A DNA stretch of 34,885 nucleotides from Betaproteobacteria bacterium UBA2592 (GCA_002340095.1 DDKS01000068.1:1-34885), one strand, 5' to 3'. Counted from the stretch's first letter, positions 7,828 through 15,878 are shown. Notes: generated from the sequence alone by a model not told the origin. Numbers and translations: made by a program.

Positions 7828-8128
7828 TTTGATTTCCTTCCAAAAATTCGATTTCTTGCACGTGCAACACGAGCGTCCTGCTGCTGCGGCTTTTCGCTGC
7901 CAGGAATCCACTCACCCGGACAGCGGCCCCGAGCGGAGCGACATCCAGCCATCTGGCTTCGGAACCCAGGGCCAGCAGCGGAATTTCGCAAACCACCTGC
8001 CTGGGCAATCCTGCCTCCAGCTGCTCCGACTGATGTTTAAGCCTGGCTTCTGCCACCGGCAGACCCGCCGGGGTATGCCGCAAGGGCTTCCTTTCGCAGA
8101 GCTGGCCGACGACCTGTAGCCGGTTCAG
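7820..8128 (-). CDS. priB: Primosomal replication protein PriB, probable non-ATG start
   Basis: A small OB-fold single-strand DNA-binding protein that stabilises PriA on stalled forks and helps reload DnaB. From CTG 8128 the product is 102 residues, matching E. coli PriB (104). Landmarks are NRLQVVGQLCERKPLR, TPAGLPVAEARLKH and the closing LVLHVQEIEFLE. In this frame no ATG, GTG or TTG lies between the rpsF stop and NRL. The nearest ATG (8194) would add 22 residues and overlap rpsF by 47 bases. The CTG start is therefore inferred from homology, with probable coupling to rpsF, whose stop lies 19 bases upstream. The stop codon overlaps the rpsR start. Family assignment is firm; the exact start is not. 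Confidence 0.8.
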   Translation of the reverse strand: MNRLQVVGQLCERKPLRHTPAGLPVAEARLKHQSEQLEAGLPRQVVCEIPLLALGSEARWLDVAPLGAAVRVSGFLAAKSRSSRTLVLHVQEIEFLEGNQNG

Positions 8129-8147
8129 GAGCGCGCCCGCAGACTTG

Positions 8148-8534
8148 TCAGGCTGCGCTGACAGACTCGGCAGCTTCGGCCGGAGCGGCTTCACCGGCGA
8201 GCAGGGACTTGGCCTTCTCTTCCTTCATCATGGGAGAGGGCGTCGTCACGGCATGCTTCATCTTGATGGTGAGGTTGCGCAGGACGGCATCGTTGAACTT
8301 GAAGCCATGCTCCAGTTCGGCCAGGGTCTCACCGTCGCACTCGATGTTCATGAGCACGTAATGAGCCTTGTGGATCTTCTGGATGGGATAGGCCAGCTGG
8401 CGGCGCCCCCAGTCTTCCAGACGGTGAATCTTGCCACCCTTGCTGGTGACCAGGCTGCGATAGCGCTCCACCATGGCAGGCACCTGTTCGCTCTGGTCCG
8501 GATGGACGATAAAGACGATTTCATAATGACGCAT
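8148..8534 (-). CDS. rpsF: 30S ribosomal protein S6
   Basis: A 128-residue small-subunit protein and the first gene of the rpsF-priB-rpsR-rplI operon. The start at 8534 (MRHYEIVFIVHPDQSEQ) follows a strong AAGGAG site (8546-8541). The conserved EDWGRRQLAYPI segment (about 40-51) and the KFNDAVLRNL region are present. The C-terminal tail is Ala/Glu-rich (EAAPAEAAESVSAA), as often seen in proteobacterial S6, where glutamates may be added after translation. In-frame sequence upstream to 8846 enters the neighbouring regulator gene and is not coding. Confidence 0.97.
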   Translation of the reverse strand: MRHYEIVFIVHPDQSEQVPAMVERYRSLVTSKGGKIHRLEDWGRRQLAYPIQKIHKAHYVLMNIECDGETLAELEHGFKFNDAVLRNLTIKMKHAVTTPSPMMKEEKAKSLLAGEAAPAEAAESVSAA

Positions 8535-8646
8535 GAACACTCCTTTTGGCAAAAACCCTCCGCCATGCGATCCGGTAGGGCAAGGTTGAAAAGCCGGGCA
8601 TTGTAGACGAATTCCGGCAAAAAGGATATGCCTCAAGACCATTCGT

Positions 8647-9588
8647 TCAGAGCTGGTAGGCCTCGCCGCCGCCCTGAAGCACGCGCTCCACGGCCCTGCG
8701 GTCGAGATGGGGAGCGAACCGGGTGATGAAGTCGTATTCGTAGCGACGCAGAAAGACCCCGCGCCGCAGGGCCAGGCGGGTCGTATTGGATTCAAAGAGG
8801 TGTTCAGCCGAACGGGCCTCCAGACCCGCATCCCGCTCCGGATCAAAGGCCAGGGCGGAAATGATGCCCAGCCCCAGGCCCAGGATCACATAGGTCTTGA
8901 TCACATCCGCATCGAGGGCGGTCAGCACCACCTGCGGCGCCAGCCCCTGGCGCTCGAAAGCCCGGTTGATGCCGGAACGGCCGGTAAAGGCGGCATCGTA
9001 GGTGATCAAGGGCCAGCGAGCCAATTCATGCAGGGAAACCGGAGACTGCTGCAAGATGGGATGCCCGGCAGGCGCGATGATGCAGTGACTCCACTGGCGC
9101 ACGGGCAGCGTCACCAGGCCCGGATGGTTATCCAGGGCCTCGGTGGCGATACCGATGTCTGCATCGCCCTTTTCGACCCAGTCGGCAATCTGGGCCGGCG
9201 TGCCCTGGTGCAGGATCAGCTGCACTCCGGGGTGCTGGGCAACGAACTCCTTCACCGCAGGCGGCAAAGCGTAACGGGCCTGGGTATGAGTAGCTGCCAC
9301 GGTAAGTGTGCCCGTATCCCCCCCGGAAAAATCCCTGCCCAGCCGCTTGAGGTTTTCCGCCTCCAGCAGGATGCGTTCGGCACTGGCGATGATGGCCCGC
9401 CCCGGCTCGGTGACGCCGGTGAAACGCTTGCCGCTGCGCTCAAAAATGGTGACTCCCAGCTCGTCCTCCAACAGCTTGATCTGTTTGGAAACGCCCGGCT
9501 GGGAGGTATAGAGGGCTTCCGCCGCCTCCGAGACATTCATGCCCCGACGGGCCACCTCGACGATGTAACGGAGTTGCTGGAGCTTCAT
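8647..9588 (-). CDS. cysB: CysB-like LysR-family transcriptional regulator
   Basis: A 313-residue LysR-type regulator closely resembling CysB/Cbl, which activate sulfur-assimilation genes and respond to N-acetylserine and sulfur anions. The winged helix-turn-helix covers about residues 1-60 (MKLQQLRYIVEVARR, with the recognition segment LYTSQPGVSKQIK). The periplasmic-binding-protein-like effector domain runs from about 92 to 300. The start at 9588 is chosen because GAGGTG lies just upstream; a reading from 9609 lacks a ribosome-binding site. It is divergent from cysI, and the 154-base shared region holds an inverted repeat (9611-9630). Both facts support regulation of the neighbouring sulfate-reduction operon. 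Cbl or another CysB paralogue is the alternative. Confidence 0.92.
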   Translation of the reverse strand: MKLQQLRYIVEVARRGMNVSEAAEALYTSQPGVSKQIKLLEDELGVTIFERSGKRFTGVTEPGRAIIASAERILLEAENLKRLGRDFSGGDTGTLTVAATHTQARYALPPAVKEFVAQHPGVQLILHQGTPAQIADWVEKGDADIGIATEALDNHPGLVTLPVRQWSHCIIAPAGHPILQQSPVSLHELARWPLITYDAAFTGRSGINRAFERQGLAPQVVLTALDADVIKTYVILGLGLGIISALAFDPERDAGLEARSAEHLFESNTTRLALRRGVFLRRYEYDFITRFAPHLDRRAVERVLQGGGEAYQL

Positions 9589-9610
9589 GGCAGCACCTCG
9601 AAATAGCATT

Positions 9611-9630
9611 GAGTTATAACAATGTAACTC
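9611..9630. promoter_or_regulatory. Inverted repeat between cysB and cysI, candidate LysR-type operator
   Basis: GAGTTA (9611-9616) and TAACTC (9625-9630) form a perfect six-base inverted repeat with an eight-base AT-rich centre. It lies 23 bases upstream of the cysB start and about 112 bases upstream of cysI. Size, dyad symmetry, AT-richness and position suit a LysR-type recognition site used for autoregulation and divergent activation. The link to CysB is inferred from position. Confidence 0.4.
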
Positions 9631-9742
9631 GATATTCTTTTTCGTTCAAACAACGCTCCTGCTACCATCCAGCCGTCCATGATCGTCCTCCGGCCGCGGA
9701 AAGCCTTCCCGTCCGGCCCGATCGCCAAACGAGGTTTGCTGC

Positions 9743-11440
9743 ATGTACCGTTACGACAATCATGATTTCGCCCTGGTGCGGGAACGCGTCACCCAGTTCC
9801 GGGACCAGGTAGCCCGCTGGCAGTCCGGGGAACTCAGCGACGATGAGTTCCGCCCCCTGCGCCTGCAAAACGGTCTTTACGTGCAGCGTCATGCCCCCAT
9901 GCTGCGCATCGCCGTACCCTATGGCATGCTCTCCAGCACCCAACTGCGCGCGCTGGCACATGTCGCCCGCACCTGGGACAAGGGCTACGGCCACTTCACC
10001 ACCCGCCACAACATCCAGTTCAACTGGCCCCGGATCGAGGATTGCCCGGACATCCTCGAATACCTGGCCAACGTGGAAATGCATGCCATCCAGACCTCGG
10101 GCAACTGCATTCGCAACATAACCACCGACCACTTTGCTGGCGTGGCTCCCGATGAAATCATCGACCCCCGCCCCCTGGCTGAGATCCTGCGCCAGTGGAG
10201 CACCTTCCATCCGGAATTCGCCTTCCTGCCGCGCAAGTTCAAGATCGCCATTTCCGGCACCCGGGAAGATCGGGCCCTGACCTGGTTCCACGACGTGGGC
10301 CTGCACCTGAATCTCGACCACCAGGGCGAACCCAGCTTCCGCGTCATCGTCGGCGGCGGTCTGGGCCGCACCCCGATCCGGGGCGAAGTGGTCCGGGAAA
10401 GCCTGCCCTGGCAGCACATCCTCACCTACCTGGAAGCCATCCTCAGGGTCTACAACCTGCATGGCCGGCGCGACAATGCCTACAAGGCCCGCATCAAGAT
10501 CCTCGTCCAGGCCCTGGGGGTGGACGAGTTCGCCCGCCAGGTGGAGGCCGAATGGGCGCACCTGAAAGACGGGCCCGCCACCCTGACCCGGGAAGAATAC
10601 GACCGGGTCAAGGCCCACTTCGGTACACCGGCCTACCGGAGCCTGCCCCCGGAGGACGCGGGTTTCGCCGCCCGCAAAGCGGAAGATCCCGCCTTTGCAC
10701 GCTGGGTGGCCCGTTGCGTCCACGGCCACAAGGTGGCGGGCTATGCCGCCGTGACCCTGTCCCTGAAGGCCCCCGGCCAGGCTCCCGGCGACATCACGGC
10801 GATACAGATGGAAGCCGCCGCCCGTCTCGCCGACGAATTCAGCTTCGGGGAAGCCCGCTCCTCCCATGAACAGAACCTGATCCTGGCCGACGTGGAACAG
10901 GGCCGTCTCCACGCGCTCTGGCTCGCCGCCAGGGAACTGGGCCTGGCCACGCCCAGCGTCGGCCTGCTCACCGACATGATCTGCTGCCCCGGCGGCGACT
11001 TCTGCGACCTGGCCAACGCCAAGTCGATTCCCATCGCCAACGCCATCCAGGAACGCTTCCAGGATCTGGACTACCTGTTCGACCTGGGCGACCTGGACCT
11101 GAACATCTCGGGGTGCATGAATGCCTGTGGCCACCACCACGTGGGCCATATCGGCATCCTGGGCGTAGACAAGAACGACGCTGAGTTCTACCAGATCACC
11201 CTGGGCGGCCGCCAGGGTAGCCAGGCCCGCACCGGCAAGGTGATCGGCCCCTCCTTCGCCGCAGCCGCCGTGCCGGACGCCGTGGAAAAGATCATCGGCG
11301 TCTATCTCGCCCACCGGCACCCGGACGAAACCTTCCTGGACACCTTCGACCGGATCGGCATCGAACCCTTCAAGAACAAGGTCTACGAAGACCGGGCCCA
11401 CGGCCGGGCAAAAACCGCCACGACGGAGCAGCCAGCATGA
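9743..11440 (+). CDS. cysI: Sulfite reductase hemoprotein (CysI/nitrite-sulfite reductase family)
   Basis: A 565-residue siroheme and [4Fe-4S] enzyme that reduces sulfite to sulfide with six electrons in cysteine synthesis. Two ferredoxin-like half-domains each precede a siroheme-binding domain. The cluster ligands are visible as C415 and C421 in CCPGGDFC and C458 and C462 in GCMNACGHHH. Conserved residues for siroheme and substrate lie around GYGHFTTRHNIQFNW (about 81-95). No CysJ flavoprotein is adjacent, so the electron donor is unknown; ferredoxin or the next gene product are possibilities. The stop overlaps the DUF934 start (ATGA). A nitrite reductase is less likely given cysH in the same operon. 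Confidence 0.93.
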   Translation: MYRYDNHDFALVRERVTQFRDQVARWQSGELSDDEFRPLRLQNGLYVQRHAPMLRIAVPYGMLSSTQLRALAHVARTWDKGYGHFTTRHNIQFNWPRIEDCPDILEYLANVEMHAIQTSGNCIRNITTDHFAGVAPDEIIDPRPLAEILRQWSTFHPEFAFLPRKFKIAISGTREDRALTWFHDVGLHLNLDHQGEPSFRVIVGGGLGRTPIRGEVVRESLPWQHILTYLEAILRVYNLHGRRDNAYKARIKILVQALGVDEFARQVEAEWAHLKDGPATLTREEYDRVKAHFGTPAYRSLPPEDAGFAARKAEDPAFARWVARCVHGHKVAGYAAVTLSLKAPGQAPGDITAIQMEAAARLADEFSFGEARSSHEQNLILADVEQGRLHALWLAARELGLATPSVGLLTDMICCPGGDFCDLANAKSIPIANAIQERFQDLDYLFDLGDLDLNISGCMNACGHHHVGHIGILGVDKNDAEFYQITLGGRQGSQARTGKVIGPSFAAAAVPDAVEKIIGVYLAHRHPDETFLDTFDRIGIEPFKNKVYEDRAHGRAKTATTEQPA

Positions 11441-11940
11441 GCACACTCATCAAGAACCAGGCCATCATCCCCGATACCTGGCAACACCTGGAACCCGGCA
11501 CCGACCCGGCCAGCCAGCCCCTGCCGGAGGCGGACATCCTCTTTCCCGTGGCGCTCTGGCAGGCCCGCAAGAACGAGATCATTTCCCGCTACAAGCGCAT
11601 CGGCCTGTGGCTGGAACCCGATGCCAAGCTCGAACCCCTGGCGGATGACCTCCACTATTTCCAGGTCATCGCCATCCACTTCCCGAAATTCACCGACGGC
11701 CGGGGCTATTCCCTCGCCCGACTGCTGCGCGAACGCCACCATTTCGAGGGCGAGCTGCGTGCCGTGGGTGACGTGCTCCAGGACCAGCTTTTCTTCATGA
11801 AGCGCGTCGGCTTCGACGCCTGGGCACTCAAGGAAGGCAAGAACCCCGCAAAGGCCCTGCACGCCTTCACGACCTTCCAGAACCCCTACCAGGGCGCCAC
11901 TGACGAACCCACCCCCCTGTTCCGCCGGAGAAATCCATGA
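11437..11940 (+). CDS. DUF934 family protein of the sulfite-reduction operon
   Basis: A 167-residue soluble protein of the DUF934 family, repeatedly found between cysI and cysH in proteobacteria and annotated as probably involved in sulfite reduction. No cofactor motif is obvious: there are no cysteine pairs and no nucleotide-binding loop. The second half carries the recognisable segments FPKFTDGRGYSLARLLRER (about 86-104) and GDVLQDQLFFMKRVGFDAW (about 111-129). It overlaps cysI by four bases upstream and cysH by four bases downstream, so all three are translationally coupled and probably needed together. A structural or electron-transfer role for the CysI hemoprotein is inference. Confidence 0.85.
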   Translation: MSTLIKNQAIIPDTWQHLEPGTDPASQPLPEADILFPVALWQARKNEIISRYKRIGLWLEPDAKLEPLADDLHYFQVIAIHFPKFTDGRGYSLARLLRERHHFEGELRAVGDVLQDQLFFMKRVGFDAWALKEGKNPAKALHAFTTFQNPYQGATDEPTPLFRRRNP

Positions 11941-12698
11941 GCACATCATCCCGCATCCCCGGCACCGGCCAGGGCAACCCCGCCACCCGGCCGGACCTGA
12001 CCCCCGAACTGCTCCAGTCCGTCGCCCTCAAGACCCGCGACGTCATCACCCTGCTGGAAGAAATCGCCGGCAACTTCTCGCCGGCCGCCTTTGCCAACAG
12101 CCTGGGCGCCGAAGACATGGTGCTGACCGACCTGATCCTGAAGCACAAGCTTCCCATCGAAATCTTCAGCCTGGATACCGGCCGCCTGCCGCCGGAAACC
12201 TACGATCTGCTGGCCGCCACCGAAAAACACTACGATTGCCGACTGAAGGTTTACTACCCACGCCACGAGCAGGTGGAAAACTACGTCCGCACCCACGGCA
12301 TCAATGCCTTCTACGCATCCGTGGAACTGCGCAAGGCCTGCTGCCACGTGCGCAAGGTAGAACCGCTGCAACGGGCACTGGCCGGCAAAAAAGCCTGGAT
12401 CACCGGGATGCGCGCCCAGCAATCAGCCACCCGGACAGCACTGCCCATTCGCAGCTTCGACGCCGCCAACGGCCTGGAAAAATTCAACCCCCTGGCAGAC
12501 TGGAGCGAAAAGGAAGTCTGGGCCTATATCCGCAGCCAGAACATTCCCTACAACGCCCTACACGACCAGTTTTACCCCAGCATCGGCTGCGCCCCCTGCA
12601 CCCGCCCCATCAGCCTGGGCGAAGACATCCGTGCCGGCCGCTGGTGGTGGGAAGATCCCGCCTCCAAGGAATGCGGCCTGCACGTGAACAAGGGCTGA
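11937..12698 (+). CDS. cysH: Iron-sulfur adenylyl-sulfate (APS) reductase
   Basis: A 253-residue cytoplasmic enzyme that reduces activated sulfate to sulfite with thioredoxin. The cluster-binding cysteines are C135-C136 (KACCHVRK) and C218 with C221 (IGCAPC). This four-cysteine pattern marks the [4Fe-4S] APS reductase type rather than the cluster-free PAPS reductase of E. coli. The catalytic C-terminal cysteine is C246 in KECGLH, near the end of the protein. The PP-loop-like FSLDTGRLPPETYDL segment is at about 77-91. It overlaps the DUF934 gene by four bases. ATP sulfurylase genes, which often follow in relatives, are absent here: the operon ends at a terminator. Confidence 0.95.
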   Translation: MSTSSRIPGTGQGNPATRPDLTPELLQSVALKTRDVITLLEEIAGNFSPAAFANSLGAEDMVLTDLILKHKLPIEIFSLDTGRLPPETYDLLAATEKHYDCRLKVYYPRHEQVENYVRTHGINAFYASVELRKACCHVRKVEPLQRALAGKKAWITGMRAQQSATRTALPIRSFDAANGLEKFNPLADWSEKEVWAYIRSQNIPYNALHDQFYPSIGCAPCTRPISLGEDIRAGRWWWEDPASKECGLHVNKG

Positions 12699-12787
12699 AA
12701 TCACAGACAGACACAGGCAATACCCGGCGGCGGGACTTGCGCCCGCCGTCGCTCGACAAGCCGATCCGGCGCGCAGCATCCCACCTC

Positions 12788-12819
12788 AAAAAAAACGGCA
12801 CCTTGCGGTGCCGTTTTTT
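12788..12819. terminator. Bidirectional terminator between cysH and rpsT
   Basis: An eight-base perfect stem (12795-12802 with 12807-12814) closes a TTGC loop, flanked by A8 on the left and T6 on the right. It therefore works as a classic terminator for both converging genes. The rest of the 137-base gap holds one further hairpin without a T tract (12728-12734 with 12742-12748) and nothing else recognised. Confidence 0.9.
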
Positions 12820-12835
12820 GGAAGCAAGCGCAGGA

Positions 12836-13105
12836 TCAGGCAGCGGACAGCGCCTTGATCTGGGCAGACAGGCGGCTCTTGTGACGGGCAGCCTTGTTCT
12901 TGTGAATGATCTTCTTGTCGGCAATGCGGTCCACCACTGCCATGGAAGACTGGAAGACACCCTGGGCGGCAGCCTTGTCACCGGCTGCAATTGCCTGACG
13001 CACACGCTTGATCGCGGTACGCAGCGTGGAACGCAGGCTGGCATTGTGGGCGCGCTGCTTGGTAGCTTGACGGGCGCGCTTGCGGGCTTGTGCGCTGTTG
13101 GCCAT
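12836..13105 (-). CDS. rpsT: 30S ribosomal protein S20
   Basis: An 89-residue small-subunit protein that binds 16S rRNA, of normal length. It begins MANSAQARKRARQATKQR and is Lys/Arg-rich throughout, with the conserved HNASLRSTLRTAIKRVRQAI helix near residues 20-39. The start at 13105 follows a TAGGAT site. A reading from 13192 would add hydrophobic sequence unrelated to S20. As in most proteobacteria it is monocistronic, here with its own promoter (13139-13167) and terminator. Confidence 0.97.
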   Translation of the reverse strand: MANSAQARKRARQATKQRAHNASLRSTLRTAIKRVRQAIAAGDKAAAQGVFQSSMAVVDRIADKKIIHKNKAARHKSRLSAQIKALSAA

Positions 13106-13138
13106 GAAAAATCCTAAGCTGAGAAAACTGAAAAGAGC

Positions 13139-13167
13139 ATCATACAACAGCGAACTGGAGGGCGCAA
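13139..13167 (-). promoter_or_regulatory. Candidate sigma70 promoter of rpsT
   Basis: On the minus strand TTGCGC (13167-13162) is followed after exactly 17 bases by TATGAT (13144-13139, five of six consensus). The rpsT start codon lies 33 bases beyond. The spacing is optimal and the gap contains no better candidate. Confidence 0.5.
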
Positions 13168-13245
13168 GAAAAACCAGCACCCACGGCCGCACGTATTCCC
13201 GGCGCCCGCCCCCTTGTCCATGCCCCTACCACTCACCATGGCAAA

Positions 13246-13275
13246 TTGACCGGCAATCGAGCCACATTGTTACCA
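13246..13275 (+). promoter_or_regulatory. Weak candidate promoter of the minor-pilin operon
   Basis: TTGACC (13246-13251, five of six) is followed after 18 bases by TTACCA (13270-13275), a poor -10. The first pilin gene starts at 13320. I found no sigma54 GG/GC element in the 214-base gap. Control by a dedicated activator would explain the weak -10, but that is inference. Confidence 0.3.
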
Positions 13276-13319
13276 TCCCCCCGTTCGTCTAGCATTCAAC
13301 CAAACAAGGAGACCTCGCC

Positions 13320-13757
13320 ATGCATACGCTTTCCCCGCTTGCCCCATCACCTCGCAATACCGGTTTTACGCTGATCGAATTGATGATTGTCGTGGCGATT
13401 GTTGCCATACTGGCGAGCATCGCCCTGCCTGCCTATAACGATTACGTCATCCGCAGCAAAATCCCCGAAGCCACATCCGGTCTCTCCGGCCTTCGAGTCA
13501 AGCTCGAACAGTACTTCGACAACAACCGCACTTACGTCGGCTTCAACTGCGCTGCCAATGTCCCCAGCAGCAAGCATTTCAATTTTGCCTGCGATCTTGG
13601 CGCCAATGCTTACACCATCACAGCCACTGGCAAGGACACCATGGCTGGCTTTGTTTATACCCTGAATGAAGCAAACGCCAAGGCAACGACTGGGGCAAAG
13701 TCAGGCTGGAGCACCAACGCAAACTGCTGGGTGACCCGAAAGGATGGATCGTGCTGA
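13320..13757 (+). CDS. pilE: Type IV pilin-like protein PilE
   Basis: A 145-residue pilin. A 15-residue leader ends in NTG, followed by FTLIELMIVVAIVAILASIAL, the classic class III prepilin segment with Phe+1 and Glu+5. PilD would cleave and methylate it, and the hydrophobic helix packs in the pilus core. The globular domain has four Cys (C72, C85, C136, C145 by approximate count), and the last two probably close the C-terminal D-loop. AAGGAG (13307-13312) precedes the start. It opens a cluster with fimT, pilV, pilW, pilX and pilY1, so it is more likely the PilE minor pilin than the major subunit. In Pseudomonas pilE comes last in the cluster; here it comes first. Confidence 0.9.
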   Translation: MHTLSPLAPSPRNTGFTLIELMIVVAIVAILASIALPAYNDYVIRSKIPEATSGLSGLRVKLEQYFDNNRTYVGFNCAANVPSSKHFNFACDLGANAYTITATGKDTMAGFVYTLNEANAKATTGAKSGWSTNANCWVTRKDGSC

Positions 13758-14290
13758 GCTCCGGACCCTGCACCCAGCGCGGCATATCTCTCATTGAAGT
13801 GGTCGTTGGCATGGCCATCCTGGCCATCGCCATGATGCTGGGGCTCCCCTCCTTCAATGAATGGATACAGAACGCCCAGATACGGACAGCCGCAGAAAGC
13901 CTCGTATCCGGCCTGCAGCAGGCGCGAAGCGAAGCCGTACGCCGCAATGCCCACGTGATCTTCATCGCCAATGGCAATGGCACCCCGGGTGTCACGGGAT
14001 GGCAGGTCATCCTGCGCAATTCAGGCGCAGTACTGCAAGCCCAGATTGATGGCCAGGGCAGCCGCAATGCCACGGTGACTCCCAATAACCAGCAGATTAC
14101 CTTCAATGGCATGGGCAGGGTTCTTGAAAGGAATCCGGATGGGACAAACCCCATCACCCAGATCGAGGTGGACAATCCCAAGCTCAGCGCCGAAGAAAAA
14201 CGCAACCTGCGCATCACCATCAATGCCGGTGGCGAGATCCGGCTGTGCGATCCCAAAGTCACCGATAACTCGGACCCGAGATCATGCTGA
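13751..14290 (+). CDS. fimT: Minor pseudopilin of the GspH/FimT/FimU family
   Basis: A 179-residue protein starting at GTG 13751 and overlapping pilE by seven bases. The 11-residue leader ends QRG, then ISLIEVVVGMAILAIAMMLG with Ile+1 and Glu+5. The C-terminal beta-rich GspH domain (about 55-179) includes QARSEAVRRNAHV, typical of FimT/FimU, which form part of the tip complex that primes pilus assembly. Its last Cys lies at the C-terminus. The stop overlaps the pilV start by seven bases, so translation is coupled through the cluster. FimU or PilH are equally valid names. Confidence 0.88.
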   Translation: MLSSGPCTQRGISLIEVVVGMAILAIAMMLGLPSFNEWIQNAQIRTAAESLVSGLQQARSEAVRRNAHVIFIANGNGTPGVTGWQVILRNSGAVLQAQIDGQGSRNATVTPNNQQITFNGMGRVLERNPDGTNPITQIEVDNPKLSAEEKRNLRITINAGGEIRLCDPKVTDNSDPRSC

Positions 14291-14688
14291 ACATCTCACG
14301 ACATCCCTCACATCAGGCCCAGAAGGGCTCGGCGCTTCTGGAAGGGCTCATCGCCGTGCTCATCTTCTCCCTCGGCATTCTGGCCCTGGTTGGCCTGCAG
14401 GCCAATTCGATGCGCGCAGTGACAGACTCGAAGATGCGGATCGACGCCAGCAACATCGCCGGCCAGCGGATTGGAGAAATGTGGGCCAAACCGGAAAACA
14501 TCGACTCATTCAAGGAATCGGGAACGAACATCCCTGAACTTCCAGGTGGCAAACGCACGACCACCATCGAGGGCGATGCCACAAGTGGCTATGTGGTGAC
14601 GGTGACCGTGGCCTGGCAAGTTCCAGGCACCGATGAGCAGCAGACCTACACCGCCGTCTCCCAACTCATCAGCAATCCCAAGCCCTGA
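14284..14688 (+). CDS. pilV: Type IV pilus minor pilin PilV
   Basis: A 134-residue minor pilin. The leader ends QKG (residue 15), then SALLEGLIAVLIFSLGILALV with Ser+1 and Glu+5, followed by GLQANSMRAVTDSKMR, the usual PilV continuation. The C-terminal part is a small beta domain (VVTVTVAW). PilV joins PilW, PilX, FimT/FimU and PilE in the tip complex that carries PilY1. It overlaps fimT by seven bases and is followed after 13 bases by pilW. Confidence 0.9.
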   Translation: MLNISRHPSHQAQKGSALLEGLIAVLIFSLGILALVGLQANSMRAVTDSKMRIDASNIAGQRIGEMWAKPENIDSFKESGTNIPELPGGKRTTTIEGDATSGYVVTVTVAWQVPGTDEQQTYTAVSQLISNPKP

Positions 14689-14701
14689 GAAGGAGAAGCT
14701 C

Positions 14702-15856
14702 ATGCATCACTCGTTTTCGAAAAACAAGGGGTTTGGCTTGGTGGAGATCATGGTCGGCGTCGTGATCGGGATGATTGCCTCGATCATCGTCTTCCAGGTC
14801 TTCGAGGTCACGGAGCGCCAGAAAAGGATCGCCACTGGTGGTGCGGATGCCCAGACAAACGGCGCCTATGCGCTTTACATGATGGAGCGGGATATCCGCA
14901 TGGCAGGGTTTGGCCTCGAAAATGATGTGGCCAGTAAATGCGAAAAGGGGAAGCTTTATTCTTACTATGCAGACCAGAAAACACCAGGCCCTATTGAAGG
15001 CCTTGATGCCGCTGCCTCAGTCATGATTGAAGATGGCGGTACCAATCCCGATCAGATTTACATCGTCTATTACAGCAACCCAGCCGACAGCACGGTCAGC
15101 TTCCCCAACTATTCCCAGTCCATCGACAAAGAAATGCCACTGACTTCGGTGGAGTTCAAGGTCAGCAATGTCGCCGGTTGCAAGCCTGGAGAACTCGCCA
15201 TGGTCATTCAGGATGGCAACTGCACCCTTTTTGGCATCACCAAAGTCAGCAAAACCGTAAAAGGCGAGCAGCAGATCCACCATCTCACGAGCGACAAAGA
15301 TACCGACGCCGATCTTTACAACCCTAAAAGCAATTATAAAACAGCCAACAACTGGCCCGTTCATACGGAAGGATCATCGGTTCGCTGCGGCCTCAAGGCT
15401 CCGTTCGTACGCAGATATCATCTGCAGAACCAGTCGCTGGCTTATCAGGACAACGGTGAAAACGGCACAAAAGACTCGGCCGGGGACTACATCTCGGTTG
15501 ACCTCGCGCCGAATACCGTCGAACTCCAAGCCCAATACGGTGTTGCAAAAGACGCAAGTTCCACGGATATCGAAGACTGGGTGGATGCCAAGGGTGCATG
15601 GGCCAAGGACAGCCTCACCAAAGAAAACGGCAAGCGCATCAAGGCATTGCGGATAGCCGTTGTGGCACGCAGCAGCGAATATGAAAAACCCGATCCTGGT
15701 CAGACATGCTTCACCACCACGGCAGATACCGTGAGCAAGTGGTCGGACTGGGCCGACCTGGATGCCGTCAAGAACATCCCCGACTGGCAGTGCTATCGCT
15801 ACAAGACCTTTGAAACGGTGATCCCTCTGCGCAATGTCATCTGGAGTGGCTCCTAA
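14702..15856 (+). CDS. pilW: Type IV pilus minor pilin PilW
   Basis: A 384-residue minor pilin starting at ATG 14702, behind AAGGAG (14690-14695). The short leader ends NKG, then FGLVEIMVGVVIGMIASIIV with Phe+1 and Glu+5. The QTNGAYALYMMERDIRMAGFG segment (about 55-75) is diagnostic of PilW. The large C-terminal domain is variable and rich in charged residues. Base composition falls here: the stretch 15301-15360 has 27 G+C of 60. PilW bridges the pilin tip complex to PilX and PilY1 in other species. A reading from 14633 would overlap pilV and is not supported. Confidence 0.9.
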   Translation: MHHSFSKNKGFGLVEIMVGVVIGMIASIIVFQVFEVTERQKRIATGGADAQTNGAYALYMMERDIRMAGFGLENDVASKCEKGKLYSYYADQKTPGPIEGLDAAASVMIEDGGTNPDQIYIVYYSNPADSTVSFPNYSQSIDKEMPLTSVEFKVSNVAGCKPGELAMVIQDGNCTLFGITKVSKTVKGEQQIHHLTSDKDTDADLYNPKSNYKTANNWPVHTEGSSVRCGLKAPFVRRYHLQNQSLAYQDNGENGTKDSAGDYISVDLAPNTVELQAQYGVAKDASSTDIEDWVDAKGAWAKDSLTKENGKRIKALRIAVVARSSEYEKPDPGQTCFTTTADTVSKWSDWADLDAVKNIPDWQCYRYKTFETVIPLRNVIWSGS

Positions 15857-15878
15857 GCTCAATTTAAAAGGTGATTTC

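Noticed and set aside
8600..8605. TACAAT on the minus strand as a -10 element for the rpsF operon
   Set aside because: The position is plausible, but no acceptable -35 hexamer lies at the right distance, so the promoter could not be supported.
9662..11446. A 594-codon open frame antisense to cysI
   Set aside because: Mirror frame of cysI in GC-rich codons, with no domain or start signal.
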